Assembly: GCA_020746875.1 (NCBI GenBank)
Contig: JAGTJL010000017.1
Location: 1,426,001-1,490,000 of the forward strand
Length of the DNA stretch: 64,000 nt
Direction of reading: 5' to 3'
From: Rhexocercosporidium sp. MPI-PUGE-AT-0058
Taxonomy: Eukaryota; Ascomycota; Leotiomycetes; Helotiales
The notes under the pieces are model-generated. The model searched no databases, was not told the origin of the DNA, and was given only the letters and a program-made list of their open reading frames with translations. Below, one piece after another: positions 34,721 to 46,614 of this stretch (position 1 is the stretch's first letter; each line of letters opens with the position of its first letter). The position numbers and the translations under genes are program-made.

Positions 34721-35441
34721 GATACATCCTGAAGATCTGAGCAAGCGAGTGTGATTAGGATGTTCTACCAGGTTTCTGATGATGGAGTGGCTAGGCTGGT
34801 ATCTGAGGGACTGTCATTCGCGCCGGTCTCAACGCTTGGCCAGAAGGAGTCCATCGAGGCTTCGTGAGTTGCGACACTTTGCCAGCTTCGAGAAAGTTAA
34901 TGTGAAGAGTGTGCTGCGATTCCTGACCTCAAGTTGACATTACTCGGTAGGATAATTTCTCTGTGCGAGGAGGTGAGGAGAAGGAGTGAAGCCTCAGCCT
35001 TGCAGCAGATGTAAGCTGAGGCTCTCGATTGAAACTGGCTCCCTGCAACTGTCATTCGTTCAACTACCGATTTCTTGATGTTGTACCACAGTAATTTTAA
35101 CCACGAACATAGAGTACTAGAGTCCTAGAAAATATGGCTACGGCAGATGCAGGTGGCTGCTAGGTAACAGTTTAGATTTCTTATCATACACACTTGAGAA
35201 CCGGTTTCGCCGGCGATCGAGCCCCAGCAGATTCCATCCTGGTATCAGAAACCGACGCTCACCCATGTGCAGCCTTAGCCTTGCGAAAATTTCTCACCAC
35301 TTTATAAAGTAGATGATGTTGACGAATGTATACATTATATCTGATCGTATCATATCTTCCCCCCTATATAATCGTTCCGTTGTGGGTGTATCACTATCAG
35401 ACAAAGAAGCAAATAACGCCGGTCCCAAGCACTGAAACAAT
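34721..35441. other. Intergenic; nothing recognised
   Basis: The upstream region of the kinase relic and the 3' flank of the DUF3712-like gene. No open frame with a motif. Coding remnants of the kinase N terminus may extend into the first tens of bases. Confidence 0.4.
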
Positions 35442-36755
35442 CTACGTAGCAGTAGACGTCGTGGTGTTCGCCGCTGCTTTCGCAGCCGCCGCGCTATCAG
35501 CGAGGATTTGCTGGACGTTCATCTCCAGAACCAGGACATTACTTCGTAGCGCTTTCTCCTGTTTGGGTATCAGTAATTAATCACTAAATCATCTTGACCA
35601 CGAAATTTAGGGTAGGCGAACTCACATAGTAGGTCAGATGTTCGCCGTTGCGAGTGGAGTTTTGTCCGATGATGGTCATGTTCACTTTTCCGCCGACTAA
35701 AGCGGGGAGCACCTTTGAGTTGTCGATGATGCCAAACATGGGGAGCTTGTTGTCGCCTGGGACGAGCTTGAAGTCCAGGATTGTGGCATTGCCGACGATG
35801 GTGTCGACGTTTTTGATGGGGACGGAGAGGGTTAGAGAGACGTTGCCCTGGGATTGGTTAGTACGATGTGTATAATTGGTTTTGAAGAGTGGCTGGGAAA
35901 TCTTACCATCTCGATGGTCAGGAGGGACGGGTTGGGAATGAACGCGTTTCCTTTCAGGTTGGGTGTGCCGGGAGTGGCAAGGGGGTTGATGAGAACATCG
36001 GTTGTGTTGAAACCCTTCAATGAGTTGAGAGCTAAACTTGTCAGCTTCCGGATCCGAAATCTTAAGAAGCTTTAACGTACTCTTGTAGGTGGAGGTTGAG
36101 TTAAACTTGATCTTCTGGGTGGGCAGTTTGCCGAGATGTAGTTTCGTTCTGCCGACCAATGCAGTGGTGATGTTTTCATTGTTCATGACTGCAACAGCAT
36201 AGTCTCCTAGCGCATCCAAGTCGTTGATATGAATAACCTGATTCTCGATACTGGCATTGGTAGCCTTCCTAGCATGAATGCCGGGCATTGGAAGAGTCAA
36301 CATCGAAACTGCAGCATATGTGCCATTGGTGACCAAAAAGAGATCGGCTGGGAAGGCATCCAATGTTGGTGTGAACGTGCTGGGGTTGTGTAGAATGGCA
36401 TTTTGCGTCACTTGAACCGAGTCTGCTGTAGGGTTGAGGAAGAACCCTTCTCGGAACTCGAGAGAAGAGTCATCCACTTGATGTTGTGCGATCTTGGGCA
36501 TGCCAACATAAACACTGTGATGCCCGTCAATACCGGCTTGTAAACGAGGTGACTTTGATTGGATGCTTACACGAGCAGCGCAACAAGCAAGAACACCAGA
36601 CAGAAAATGATCAGATGAAGCCACCAAAATCGGGCGCAATGCCTCTTTGCCTTCTGGCCAAAGGTGCGCTTAGTTGTAAATTCCTGTTGCTCATAATTTG
36701 TACCCTGGAAGTTCTTGTCTGTCGACCCTTCGTGGCCCAATGGAGAAGATGTCAT
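35442..36755 (-). CDS. DUF3712-like membrane-anchored protein
   Basis: Five minus-strand exons (36755-36571, 36514-36081, 36031-35907, 35847-35626, 35558-35442) join in phase to 360 aa, all with GT-AG introns. A short basic cytosolic N terminus is followed by one membrane helix near residues 42-61 (LHLIIFCLVFLLVALL). A large extracellular region then carries many N-x-S/T sequons. Repeated beta-rich units such as FLVTNGTYAAVSM, NPLATPGTPNLKGNAFIPNPS and GNATILDFKLVPGDNKL match the fungal DUF3712 family, which is distantly related to LEA-type domains. The last small exon adds an Ala/Thr-rich tail. The function of the family is unknown; a cell-surface location is inferred. The start is the Met before TSSPLGHEG, chosen because it gives the standard type II topology. 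Confidence 0.85.
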
Positions 36756-39267
36756 CGTGACTGAAGGTTCTTTGGAACAGGTGCAGTCGCAATACAGGGA
36801 CGAAGCAAGTGTGGGAGGAGGAGGGAACAAGCTCTGAAGAAATACTGTGCTGCGGAGGAAGCACAAACAAACCTACGTCAGTTGACGAGGAGATACAAAG
36901 AAGTGAAAAGTCGGGGAGGCAGAAGCTGGAGCACTGGAGCAGGTGGACCTGAACGCGTTATGAAGAAATCTGGGGATCTGGGTTCCTAGAAAACAAATGG
37001 GTCTCCGTCATGGGTCTCTGGAGCACGGCTGCACTTCAACTAAAGGAGAAAGGAGGGTGGGCACCACGATAGAGGAGGCAAATCAATTGAGGCAACACCT
37101 CCGGATCCCATGTGATCCCGACAGGCAAAAGAAAGGATTGGTCCTGTCCTCTTGTGTCCCTTGCTTCCTTGCAGCTTTGCTTGGAATGCATGCCGGCATG
37201 CTCCCGTATTACTCGAGGTGGCAATGGAAATGCAATGTGGAAGGGAGGGGAGGGGAGGGGAGCACAAACAAAACTTCTGCAGGCACTGGCTGACCGAATA
37301 AGTCAGGGGCAACGCAGCTGAGGCGAGCTATGTCTTCGCCACAGTAAACAATCTCAAAGAAGCCATAAATACACCCAAGAGAAGCCGTTGAAGTCGCTCT
37401 GATGGCTGAAGTTAAAAACGCCTCCCCGTAGTCTTCGCAGGGCAGGCAGATCGTTGGCATCCGTGAAAAATCAGATGTCAGAGACGGCTGGAAAGAATCT
37501 AGTTTGCCGAGGCAATCCCGGCGCACGCAACGAATCGAGTTACTCGCTGCAAGGGTCGCTGCACGATGGTGCGGAGAGTGGTCAAGGGTTCAAGGATAGC
37601 CCCGCGTTGTGTCCTAATGTTGACGGCATCTCCGGATTTTCATTCGATTGTGGACACCAGGGTGGCTTAGTATCCTGGACAGATGCAATTGCAAATGCAC
37701 CAAAATGTCTCTCGTCGACCAGCATTCGAGGGCGAGGACTAAGCAAATATCCGTCTTTGCCCAATAGGCTGCGCCGGCTCAGCTGGGATGGACTGGACAT
37801 GCGACCTGGTGCATAAGCATCACGTGGAATGGAAGCGGAATTTGGAATATCTAGAAGGAATTGTATGAGGTGAGATCTTTCTTTCGACGTGGAAGAGTTG
37901 GAGGATTTGAGGGTGTCGATGTGAGCAATTTTCGGATGTCGTCTCTTGCAGGTGTATAAGAAGATCTGATATTCCGATCTGCTAACCAGAGAGTGTTCAC
38001 GCTTGATCTACAGCGTCTTATCAAAAAGATCAAGATCATCTTGTCAAGTAGTCGGCAAGTACTGTACTGTACTGCAACGACGGTCATCTGGGAGGTTTCA
38101 TGTGTAAGTAACGGTGCCACGATGGGATCGATCCATCGCGCGAAAACCTCTCGTGCTGCACCCTAATTAGAGACACCCGAGACACCCTAAGAAGCTGTCA
38201 GTTCTTCAAGTGTCTTTTAGTCCTGTCAAACTTGTCTCCTTGCACCCGGTAGCCGGGCTAGGAAGAGCACTGACTGCTGCATCAATTCGAGCTTGCAGTA
38301 GTGGCTATTCTCTGAAAGTTGCCTCACTCGCAAACTTTTGCGAGTCTAACGGCACCGTTGAAGGACGATTGATAAGAAAACCTAAACTAAGTGACCGTGG
38401 TATGGCCGAGGGGCGCACGAAGCGCACGAAACCTTGCGAAAGTTTTGAATCATGCGAGGTCGTGCGGTCGCCGGCGGAAAGCATTTGCCAAGCAGCTCGT
38501 TGTGCTTGGCCCGATGCAGTGGAGGTATCGAAAAGATTTGGTGACGAAATGGCCCCGGCCCATACGAGATTTCATAAGAGCACTGTCAAGCAAACCGAAA
38601 TTAGAGATCGTAAGCTTTCGGTGGTAAATTGAACTTACAAGTTGGCCCGTCCGTACCCGATTGGGATGCGAAACGTCTTCAAAGTTGGTGTGATGCAAGT
38701 AGAAACACATGTCCGAATTTCTGCCGTTCCGAATATGAATCACAGCCGCTGATAGATAACGAAGGTTGTCCTGGCAGCTTGACCATATTAACGAGTATCA
38801 CTAGGCAGGCCCCGAGGCTAGAAAGAAAGACTATAGGGAGGTGATGCGAAGAGGCTCATAGAAACTATTACAACAGATATGGATGTCTGAATCAAGCGAC
38901 ATCATCTCGTGTAAAAAGGTAACTAGAGAGCCTAATCAGGTCCACAACCGTTGGGAAAGTGTTGCTGCGTTCATGTTTGACAGAAATACATCTCCTCAAA
39001 GTTTAAATACTGTGTAGCAGAAAAGCCAAAAAAATATATATATACAAAAGATGCCGTAGCTGCAGCCCATACCATAGAGAAGCTTATTCTAGGGGGTAGT
39101 GGGCCTGGTGTTGTTAATCTTAGAAGGGGAAGCTTGAGAAAACCAGCTGTGGCTCAGTGGGTTCCAGCCTATTCGGGACACCGCCTAGATTTTCTGCCTG
39201 ATACCTTGATTTTTTCGTCGATCGAGTCAAATCACCACCAGAGCCACCCATCACTCAGTCACCGCGC
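36756..39267. other. Long intergenic stretch; no gene supported
   Basis: About 2.5 kb with several chance open frames up to 140 codons on both strands but no motif, signal peptide or good splice structure. Short G-rich repeats (GGGAGGGGAGGGGAGGGG) lie at 37243-37260. It should include promoters of the DUF3712-like gene (left) and TRM1 (right). Confidence 0.45.
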
Positions 39268-41376
39268 ATGCAAGCCTTTTGGAAATTCACTTGGAGTCTC
39301 GGGCGGAGAAATGCAGTTGATACTTCTTCAACACTAAACGCATATCACGCCCGCCTACTTTCTACAAGCGCAAGAATGGCATCCTCGCTCCCCGACCTTT
39401 CAGCTTCACCAGAAGCGGGACAGCACCTCCTCCACGAAGACAAGGAGTATACAACGGTGAAAGAAGGACTGGCACATATCCTCGTACCTGCTTCAGGTCC
39501 AGCCGTACCTCAAGCAACACCAAAAGGCGAGAATGTGCCCCAATCCGTGTTCTACAACCCGATTCAGCAATTCAATCGAGATCTCAGCGTGCTAGCGATC
39601 AAGGCGTATGGAGAAGAGCTATTGGAAAGGAAGCAGAAATCGGTGGAGAGGCATAAGCAGAAGATCGCTGCAAAGAACAAGGAGAAGAAGAGGAAACGGG
39701 AAGAGGAGGGACTGGCTGATGTCTCAAGGAAAGCGGGCAAGTTGGAGGGGGATGGATCACCGGCAGAAGCAGCACCAACAGAGAATAGCGATGGTGTTAC
39801 GAAAAATGGTGAACCACTGTTAGTCGAACTAGAAGCCAATGCCGCCTCAATCGCTCCTGCTGCTGTGCTAGATTCCACCGCTGCAAGGGCAAACCCCTCC
39901 AACACTACGCACGAGGATATACCTGAATCACCACCCAGCAAATTCACATTCACGATTCTCGACGCTCTATCAGCCACTGGCCTCCGAGCCCTACGATACG
40001 CCCAAGAAATACCCTTCACGACTTCAGTCACCGCGAATGATCTGCTCCCAGAAGCCACCAAGACGATCCAGATGAATATCAAGTATAACCGGCTGGAGGA
40101 CAAGATCAAAGCAGTGACTAGCAATGCTATGGTGCATATGTACGGTCTGATCGGCCAAGATTGCAGAGACGAGAAGGGGCGGCCACAGCCTAGCTTGAAA
40201 TACAATGTTATAGACCTGGATCCATATGGAACTGCTGCCCCATTCTTGGATGCCGCAGTGCAAGCCGTTCGGGATGATGGTGGACTTCTATGCGTGACTT
40301 GCACGGATGCCGGAGTTTGGGCATCGAATGGCTACCCCGAAAAAGCTTTCTCACTTTACGGAGGAACGACAATCAAAGGACCACAATCACACGAAGGTGG
40401 TCTTCGGCTCATTCTGAATGCCATTGCGACTTCTGCTTCCAGGTACGGCATGGCCATGGAGCCTCTCCTCTCCCTATCTATCGACTTCTATGCTCGAGTA
40501 TTTGTCCGAATTTACAAATCACCTGCCGATGTGAAGTTCCTCGCTGGTAAAACAATGGTAATTTACAACTGTGACTCTGGTTGTGGAGCATGGACGACCC
40601 AGACAGTTGGCAAGAATAAGCTGGTGGAAGGCAAGAAGGGCGGATACTACTGGAAACATGTCTACGGCCAAGGCCCAAGTGCTAGCGAGAATTGCAAGCA
40701 TTGCGGATCGAGAACACATTTCGCGGGGCCCATGTACGCTGGACCCATCCATGACCCGGAATTTATTAAGAGAATTTTGGATGGACTGCCAGAAGTGTCA
40801 AAAGACACCTATCAGACGACTTCCAGAATTGAGGGTATGCTCACGCTTGCTCTAGAAGAGTGTATATTCATAGAAGAAGACCCAAACTCGCCAACCTCGA
40901 CATCCAAAACTGGAAAATGGGATCCAGCTGCTCTAGATCCTGCCCCGTTCCACTTCATCCCATCAGTGCTTTCAAAGGTCATCCATTGCGTTACACCGAT
41001 CGAAAACTCCATCCGTGGAGCCCTCAGAGGTCTCGGATACCTTGTCACAAGAAGTCATACGAAGCCCGGAAGTATCAAGACAAATGCGCCCTGGGATGTC
41101 ATCTGGGAAGTCATGCGAGAATGGACGAGACAGAAGGAGCCAGTGAAGGAAGGAAAATTAAGGGAGAAGACCCCGGGATATGCTATTATGGGAATGGGTA
41201 AACCGAAAGACTCGGAACAGCACGGTGGCTCTGGTACCACAACTGCCGAGGAGAAGATCAAGGTCATATTTGATGAGAAATTGGGTGCTGAGAAAGACAA
41301 GAAGAAACTTGTTAGGTATCAACTCAACCCGCGAGAGAACTGGGGCCCGATGGCTCGCGCGAAGGGGCACGCTTGA
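39268..41376 (+). CDS. TRM1: tRNA (guanine26-N2)-dimethyltransferase Trm1
   Basis: One intronless frame of 702 codons. SAM-dependent methyltransferase motifs are clear: FTILDALSATGLRALRYA (motif I), SVTANDLLPEATKTIQMNIK, and the catalytic DLDPYGTAAPFLDAA followed by LCVTCTDAGVWASNGYPEKAF. The C-terminal region has the Trm1 Cys cluster (CDSGCGAW and CKHCGSRTHFAGPMYAGP) and a final basic helix. The enzyme makes m2,2G at position 26 of nuclear and mitochondrial tRNAs. A Lys/Glu-rich insert near residues 120-200 is longer than in yeast. The first Met begins a basic, Ser/Thr/Arg-rich, acid-free segment (KFTWSLGRRNAV...ARLLSTSARM) like a mitochondrial presequence. A second in-frame ATG at 39376 would start the cytosolic/nuclear form. 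Confidence 0.96.
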   Translation: MQAFWKFTWSLGRRNAVDTSSTLNAYHARLLSTSARMASSLPDLSASPEAGQHLLHEDKEYTTVKEGLAHILVPASGPAVPQATPKGENVPQSVFYNPIQQFNRDLSVLAIKAYGEELLERKQKSVERHKQKIAAKNKEKKRKREEEGLADVSRKAGKLEGDGSPAEAAPTENSDGVTKNGEPLLVELEANAASIAPAAVLDSTAARANPSNTTHEDIPESPPSKFTFTILDALSATGLRALRYAQEIPFTTSVTANDLLPEATKTIQMNIKYNRLEDKIKAVTSNAMVHMYGLIGQDCRDEKGRPQPSLKYNVIDLDPYGTAAPFLDAAVQAVRDDGGLLCVTCTDAGVWASNGYPEKAFSLYGGTTIKGPQSHEGGLRLILNAIATSASRYGMAMEPLLSLSIDFYARVFVRIYKSPADVKFLAGKTMVIYNCDSGCGAWTTQTVGKNKLVEGKKGGYYWKHVYGQGPSASENCKHCGSRTHFAGPMYAGPIHDPEFIKRILDGLPEVSKDTYQTTSRIEGMLTLALEECIFIEEDPNSPTSTSKTGKWDPAALDPAPFHFIPSVLSKVIHCVTPIENSIRGALRGLGYLVTRSHTKPGSIKTNAPWDVIWEVMREWTRQKEPVKEGKLREKTPGYAIMGMGKPKDSEQHGGSGTTTAEEKIKVIFDEKLGAEKDKKKLVRYQLNPRENWGPMARAKGHA

Positions 41377-41623
41377 GTATAGAAAGATACCTAAATTCAA
41401 CATTTCTAAGATACTTCCTACCACATACTTCCCAGTTACTGCCTAGAATTTCTCGAAGAAAGAAACAAAATCTGACGGAATCCCAGACAAAAGAGAGCTT
41501 GAACGAATCTGCACTGCATGGCTGTTTCCCTTGCATAGCCAATGGCGTGCTGCTGACAACCTAAACAGTTTCTACGCCTCGATGAATTGGCAAAACCAAC
41601 ATGGGAAAACGGAACCAGATTGC

Positions 41624-44600
41624 TCAAATGACAAATTCAATATGGCACAAGAAAGCACTTGACAATATGACAATCCCTGGGGGGATGGAGCTCAACCGAT
41701 GATATCTCCATTTCCTAACAGTGAGCATAGCAGGGCTTTTCCGCATTCTCTGTTGAGGTTGAAGGGGAAGGTAATACAGTTGGCAAGAAACCGGCGGAGG
41801 GACAGGAGTTGGAATCGATACAGCTGGAGCAGCGTCTAGAATTGGGGATGCAGAGTCGTTAGGCTTCGGCATTGGAGTTGGAGGTGGTGTCCCGAGCATG
41901 GAAGAAGTCGTGGGCACGACTGTGGTGGTTGGCTCGAGCGTAGAGGCTGTTGAGAGGGCAGATGATGCCGAGGCAGCAAACGAGGTCGGAGAAGACAGAG
42001 GACATGCTGGCTAGCAACGGTATCAGCAAATACGCCCAGACTCCACATTCGCTATGCGTCCTCACCAGTGGATATGTAGCAGTGTGATCAAGCACTCCTG
42101 ACACGACAACTGGGCTCAAACCAAACTCATCAGCTCGCCCCTGGATACCTCCTCGCTTACGCTTAAGCGAAGTCCCAGGAACGAGACTGCAGAGCTTGTC
42201 TTCAGCACCATTGTATGCTACGTTGACAGCATCGGGGTGATCAGGAATCCTTTTATATGACATTTTGTTGTGAACGTAGTTTCTCACATCCATAGAAACT
42301 TGACCCCTGGCAAGAATTACTTGTAAGTACAGCTTCATCCCAGTTCGTGTACGGTATCTGCCATAGTAAACTCGTTATGGGAGATCTACTGACTTGATAT
42401 ACAAATCAGGTCCTATGAACTGCCCTTGGCTGTATTGACCTTCACTGTTGACGGAAAGCTCACTCCGGTCCAGAGACATGAAGTATGCCGTGAGGCCCGC
42501 GATCTGGGGCGTCGCAAAAGACGTCCCTTCCGCGAGTAGTGTATCTGAACCGTCCGCACTAGCACAACGGAAGCCTCCGTCTCACTGTGCGCTGGTCAGT
42601 ATTTTCCCACCTTTCCCAAGGTCCCGTGTGGTTTTCGGCGTCCTGTCTCCCTCCGCGTTGCATGCTCCCACGGTAATCAGAGCGTTGTCTAGTGTTCCAA
42701 GACAGGCGGGGACGTCCTCATGTAACCCGAACGTTTCATCCCGGTCTTCATTCCTAGCTGCAATCACAGTCACGATATCGTTCGGCCAACATTGTTCCAA
42801 GAGGTCATTGAGCATGTTTCGCCCAGATAACCACGGTTCTCTGGGATACCCATATAGCCCATTTTTCCTCGAGTACCCTGTAGGAAGTTAGATACATGTT
42901 GTTGGTGCCTCTGTGCTAAAGTTCACTGGCTGACTTGCCTGCCGATAGATTCAAAATTGCCCATCCTGAAGAAAGTTTGAGCTTGACCATACATACAGTG
43001 TGGGGATCAAAGGCATACCTGGTCGTGGAATTGGCCCATGTTGCCCACTGTTAGTTGCGATCACCCTGTCAATCACATATCGAAAAGCGCTCTGGACAGC
43101 CAACTCCGTGGCCTGTCCCCTACTGTTTGTGTATTTTACGGGAACAAGATGTGCTTTCTTGGCCACCCCGTAAGTAACTTCCGTTGCTAGAGATGCAACA
43201 CAAGTCCCATGGTTCCTAGTCATCGACTCGCTCATCTGTGTGTCCGGGTCTGGGACATAATCGATCATTTCCAGTCGATTGTCGGGGTTGACTATTGTCT
43301 GAGGTAGGCCCATCAAATGGTTTGGCACGATGAAGTAATCATCCTGACGATATGATCGTACAAATTCCTAAAAGCGAATTCTCAATAGAAAGTACCGGAA
43401 TTTTATCTGGCTCAAATTACTGGATGGTTAGGGTTCAAGCCCGTATCAACAATGAATATAGTTATACCTTCTCCGGCTTTCGGTGACAAAAGGTAATCTG
43501 GTATTGCGGGAATTGGCTGGATATTCGATCGCCGCGCTGCAGCATTCTTCGGTCCTTGTGAGATGAGATTTAGATGAGGCGGGCTGACTGCCTGTTGCAC
43601 AAGATTCAAGGCAGGATCCGGGTCGGCTCGAGATGCGAGCTTCCTTGGAATAACACTATTTTCCTCGTTGTAAAACCCCGGTCTATCTTCTTCGGCTGAG
43701 TTGAGGGTGGCACGCTTTACGATGGCGTTCTTCCGAACCTCTTTGGCTTGGTCTTCTGTCAAGTACGTACCGTAGACCAGGTTCTTGATGGTAGGATAGT
43801 CGATTCGAAACCCTTTTCCAGCATCGGGTAAGGAGTTGATGAACGCTTCGTATTCGCTTGGTGTGGTGTTCATAACAGTCTCGATACAGTACAATTTGGG
43901 CGTTTCCGACGGACGAGCAGAGGAAGAAGGATCTTGAGTGGTAGTCGTTCCTGGCTTGAATGTCGGCTTGTTCGATGGTGGCTCATTGGCCATATTCACT
44001 AGCTTTCGTAGAGAAGCTCCAATGCCGAGGCCACCAACAAGTGCTCCGGAATATCCTAAGATCTTTTTGCCGTTGATTAGATTCAGTGTGGATTTCAGCA
44101 AAGGTTCCACGTCCTTGATCACAGTGCCCAGCTCGAATATGTCGATCTCAGTTTCTTGGAACATGTCCAACAGCTTTCCACTTTCATCCAGTTCTAAGAG
44201 CCCAATAGACTCCAGAATAGTTCCAACATCAGCAGCCGCTATGTGATGAAGAATCAGTATCGCACATTGATGGATCGGGCATTTGCCATATAATTACCTG
44301 AGAATGCGCGGTGAACAAGTTGAATAAGCCGGACCCAGCGGCTGCCACAGAGCTATCTGTCGCCCCATTCGAAGACACAGCTGACGAAAAAGCTGAAAAG
44401 GCCGATCCGAGGATGTCGAACGCAGAGGCAGCACTCTCTATCTTGGGCACAAAGGCGAGAAAATCGGCGTGAACTTGTTCAGACGAAGATTCACCACCTT
44501 TCTCCGCCTTGGGGACGGCTTGGTAAGGAGATTGAAATTGAATGTAACGGTCTCGACTGTGACGCTACCAGATATCCTTGTCGGTATCCATGCTGATTTC

Positions 44601-45067
44601 GAAGTTGTGGTGGTTGGTCCTGGAGTCACTGTTGGAGACGATTTAGGAGCAGCTGTGCTCGTTATGACACCTGGCAATCCACCACCGACATTCGAAGTTG
44701 CCGACGCAGTGGATTGTGGTGTGTCTGATCCCGAAGTAAATATCGATGACGATGATGAATCTTGAACCGAAGTCGATGCTCCGCCGAGGCCAGAGCTGAC
44801 TGGTGTCTGGTCAGTGTTTGTAGAAGTACTCGGGACTGTGCCCGACACAGTAGATTCGCCGTTGATCATGGTAGATGTTTCAGACCGAGTAACACAGGAG
44901 ATTCCTGTTTGTAGAGCTCTTCGTCTCAAGCAGTAATTGATGCTCAGAGCGGAACTGGCAGAGCTTTGTGATGTGGATGGGATGATCAAACCAGTGGACG
45001 CTGCGCGGCAGCCGAGGGTTAGGACGCGATAGAAATGAATAAATGAGGCCAGTACATCATGAGGCAA
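41624..45067 (-). pseudogene. Secreted subtilisin-like (S8) protease with in-frame stop
   Basis: A multi-exon minus-strand gene. The N-terminal exon (from 45067) has a hydrophobic start and a long Ser/Thr-rich region. Next come a pro-region and the catalytic Asp in IFIVDTGLNPNHP (exon ending 43421), the catalytic His in RNHGTCVASLA (exon 43367-43019), GWAILNLSAG (42965-42939), an exon 42877-42394 that carries the catalytic Ser in GTSFATPQIAGL, then 42306-42066 and 42010-41624. The triad is present in order, so the ancestor was a secreted S8 protease with a Ser/Pro/Thr-rich tail. Within exon 42877-42394 a TGA (42584-42582) interrupts the frame between His and Ser, with coding resuming in the same frame. 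The junctions between 44500 and 44238 do not join in phase in my reading. The intron after 42939 starts with GC (GCAAGT). Confidence 0.75.
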
Positions 45068-45879
45068 GGAATGTGATGATTACGTACTAGGCGATACTCG
45101 AGACTCGGGCTTTATATGTGCATATATGCGCACACAATACTACGGGCTTCAAACCTAGCTGTTAGATTGCAACAGAATGTCGGATGCACACAATCCACAA
45201 AGAATCAACTGTTAAGTTTTGCTTCAAGATGTTGGACTGAACTATTCTAAGGTTCTTGAGCACCTTCAAATAGCAAGCTGATCTTTGAGACAAGACGCTT
45301 GAGGATCGGTACCATAAAAATTCGAAATGGTGTGCAGAAGCAGAGTTTATGATTGCTTAGAAAATAGAAGCTAGCACTGCCCCAGTTTCAGATGAAGCAA
45401 CGGACATATTCTGAACTAGCGTTTCGGGGAATTCCTCCAGAAATTCCTGAAGTGTCGTTGTTCAACATGGGTGCAGAGCTTGATCAGGAAAGAAAAACGA
45501 AACATGGGGCCTCGGGATCGGAGATGTTAGGAAAGATAACATCGAAGACGAGCAAGAGAAAATAGAATAGCAACACTCGTTGCGTCACTCAGGATGGGTG
45601 AGAGTCGCAGATATATGAAGATGTTGGATACCAACAAAATTCCGCCACAATTCCAACGTCCAACGTGACACGGCACACAAATCTGGAAGTCATCTGACAG
45701 TTTTCGAGCGGCAAACAGTTGATTTTTGAAGTTTTCGGCGAAATTGAGAGCCAGGCAACTACTTCAAGACTGACGAGTCGAAGTTGCAAACCTAAAGCAG
45801 TGTTATCGTTTGTAGCTCATGTCAGTCAATGAGGAGGAGAACGCCATGGTTGACTTGTGGCAGTTCTGGCCAGGGTTCT

Positions 45880-46245
45880 TTAGCGAGTCCAGAATACAAC
45901 AAGCCCCAAAAATAGAATAGCAACAATCTGGAAAGGAGAGGTGGCCCCTTTGATCTTAAGCAAGAACAGACACAGAGTCTGAGGAGTTTTATTCGATATA
46001 TTGGATGAAATAGATTTCTTGCTTTCGTTCTGGAGGACCACCAGCTCCGGATGACTCGGGAACTTCGGGTTTAAGAATCTCACATCACGTGTGGGCCTCG
46101 TCATTCCGTCTGCGCCTCCCTTTCTTTGTCTTGCTGACGGACCATCAAGAAGTTGCTCCACATTTTCAATGGCTTCCTCTGGTGATTTCCTATACTTTAG
46201 AAGAAACGAGTAAATGTCACCTGCGCTGAATTTCAACGTCGGCAC
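45880..46245 (-). CDS. Possible small hypothetical protein with C-terminal helix
   Basis: A 121-codon frame starting MPTLKFSAGDIYSFLLKYRK and ending in a hydrophobic segment, PFQIVAILFLGLVVFWTR. It has a plausible coding composition but no recognised motif. It may be a fragment of a larger gene cut by the adjoining AT-rich tract, or chance. Confidence 0.25.
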   Translation of the reverse strand: MPTLKFSAGDIYSFLLKYRKSPEEAIENVEQLLDGPSARQRKGGADGMTRPTRDVRFLNPKFPSHPELVVLQNESKKSISSNISNKTPQTLCLFLLKIKGATSPFQIVAILFLGLVVFWTR

Positions 46246-46259
46246 CGAGAACTACAAAT

Positions 46260-46440
46260 TCAAGTCGAATATAAACTAAAAAGTAAAGATTATAAGAATA
46301 TAAAAAAAGATAATTACGCTAAGACTTTTACGTAAACTAAATAAAAGTATATTAGTATATATATATATATATATATTATAATTTTTTTTTAAAAAAAAAT
46401 GTATATTATATTAATTGAGTAAAAAAATTAAAAATATCTT
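46260..46440. repeat. AT-rich low-complexity tract with (TA)n
   Basis: Nearly pure A/T, including an AT dinucleotide run at about 46354-46376 followed by T9A9. Its composition matches the RIP-affected tracts elsewhere in the window, so it may be a small transposon relic. Confidence 0.6.
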
Positions 46441-46614
46441 CTATTGCTTCTTACTTGCGATTCTGCCAGATTTTTTGCCGCTGCGGGCGGTGAGACAAAA
46501 CTTATTGCCTGTACCACTGTAGACATGTATTTGCCACTTCAACTCACCGCCAACTTTTCTTCACCCCTTTTGCCTCAATCCTTCCCCAGAATATCCTCCA
46601 CTCATCTCAGAAAG

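Larger units (their letters stand above)
45068..46614. other. Intergenic region with AT-rich tract
   Basis: Upstream of the subtilase and of the 2EXR gene. Apart from one weak minus-strand frame (45880-46245) and the AT tract at 46260-46440, I see nothing recognisable. Confidence 0.45.

Noticed and set aside
38210..38632. 140-codon plus-strand open frame upstream of TRM1
   Set aside because: No motif or signal and an atypical residue mix; two overlapping frames are equally open, suggesting chance.
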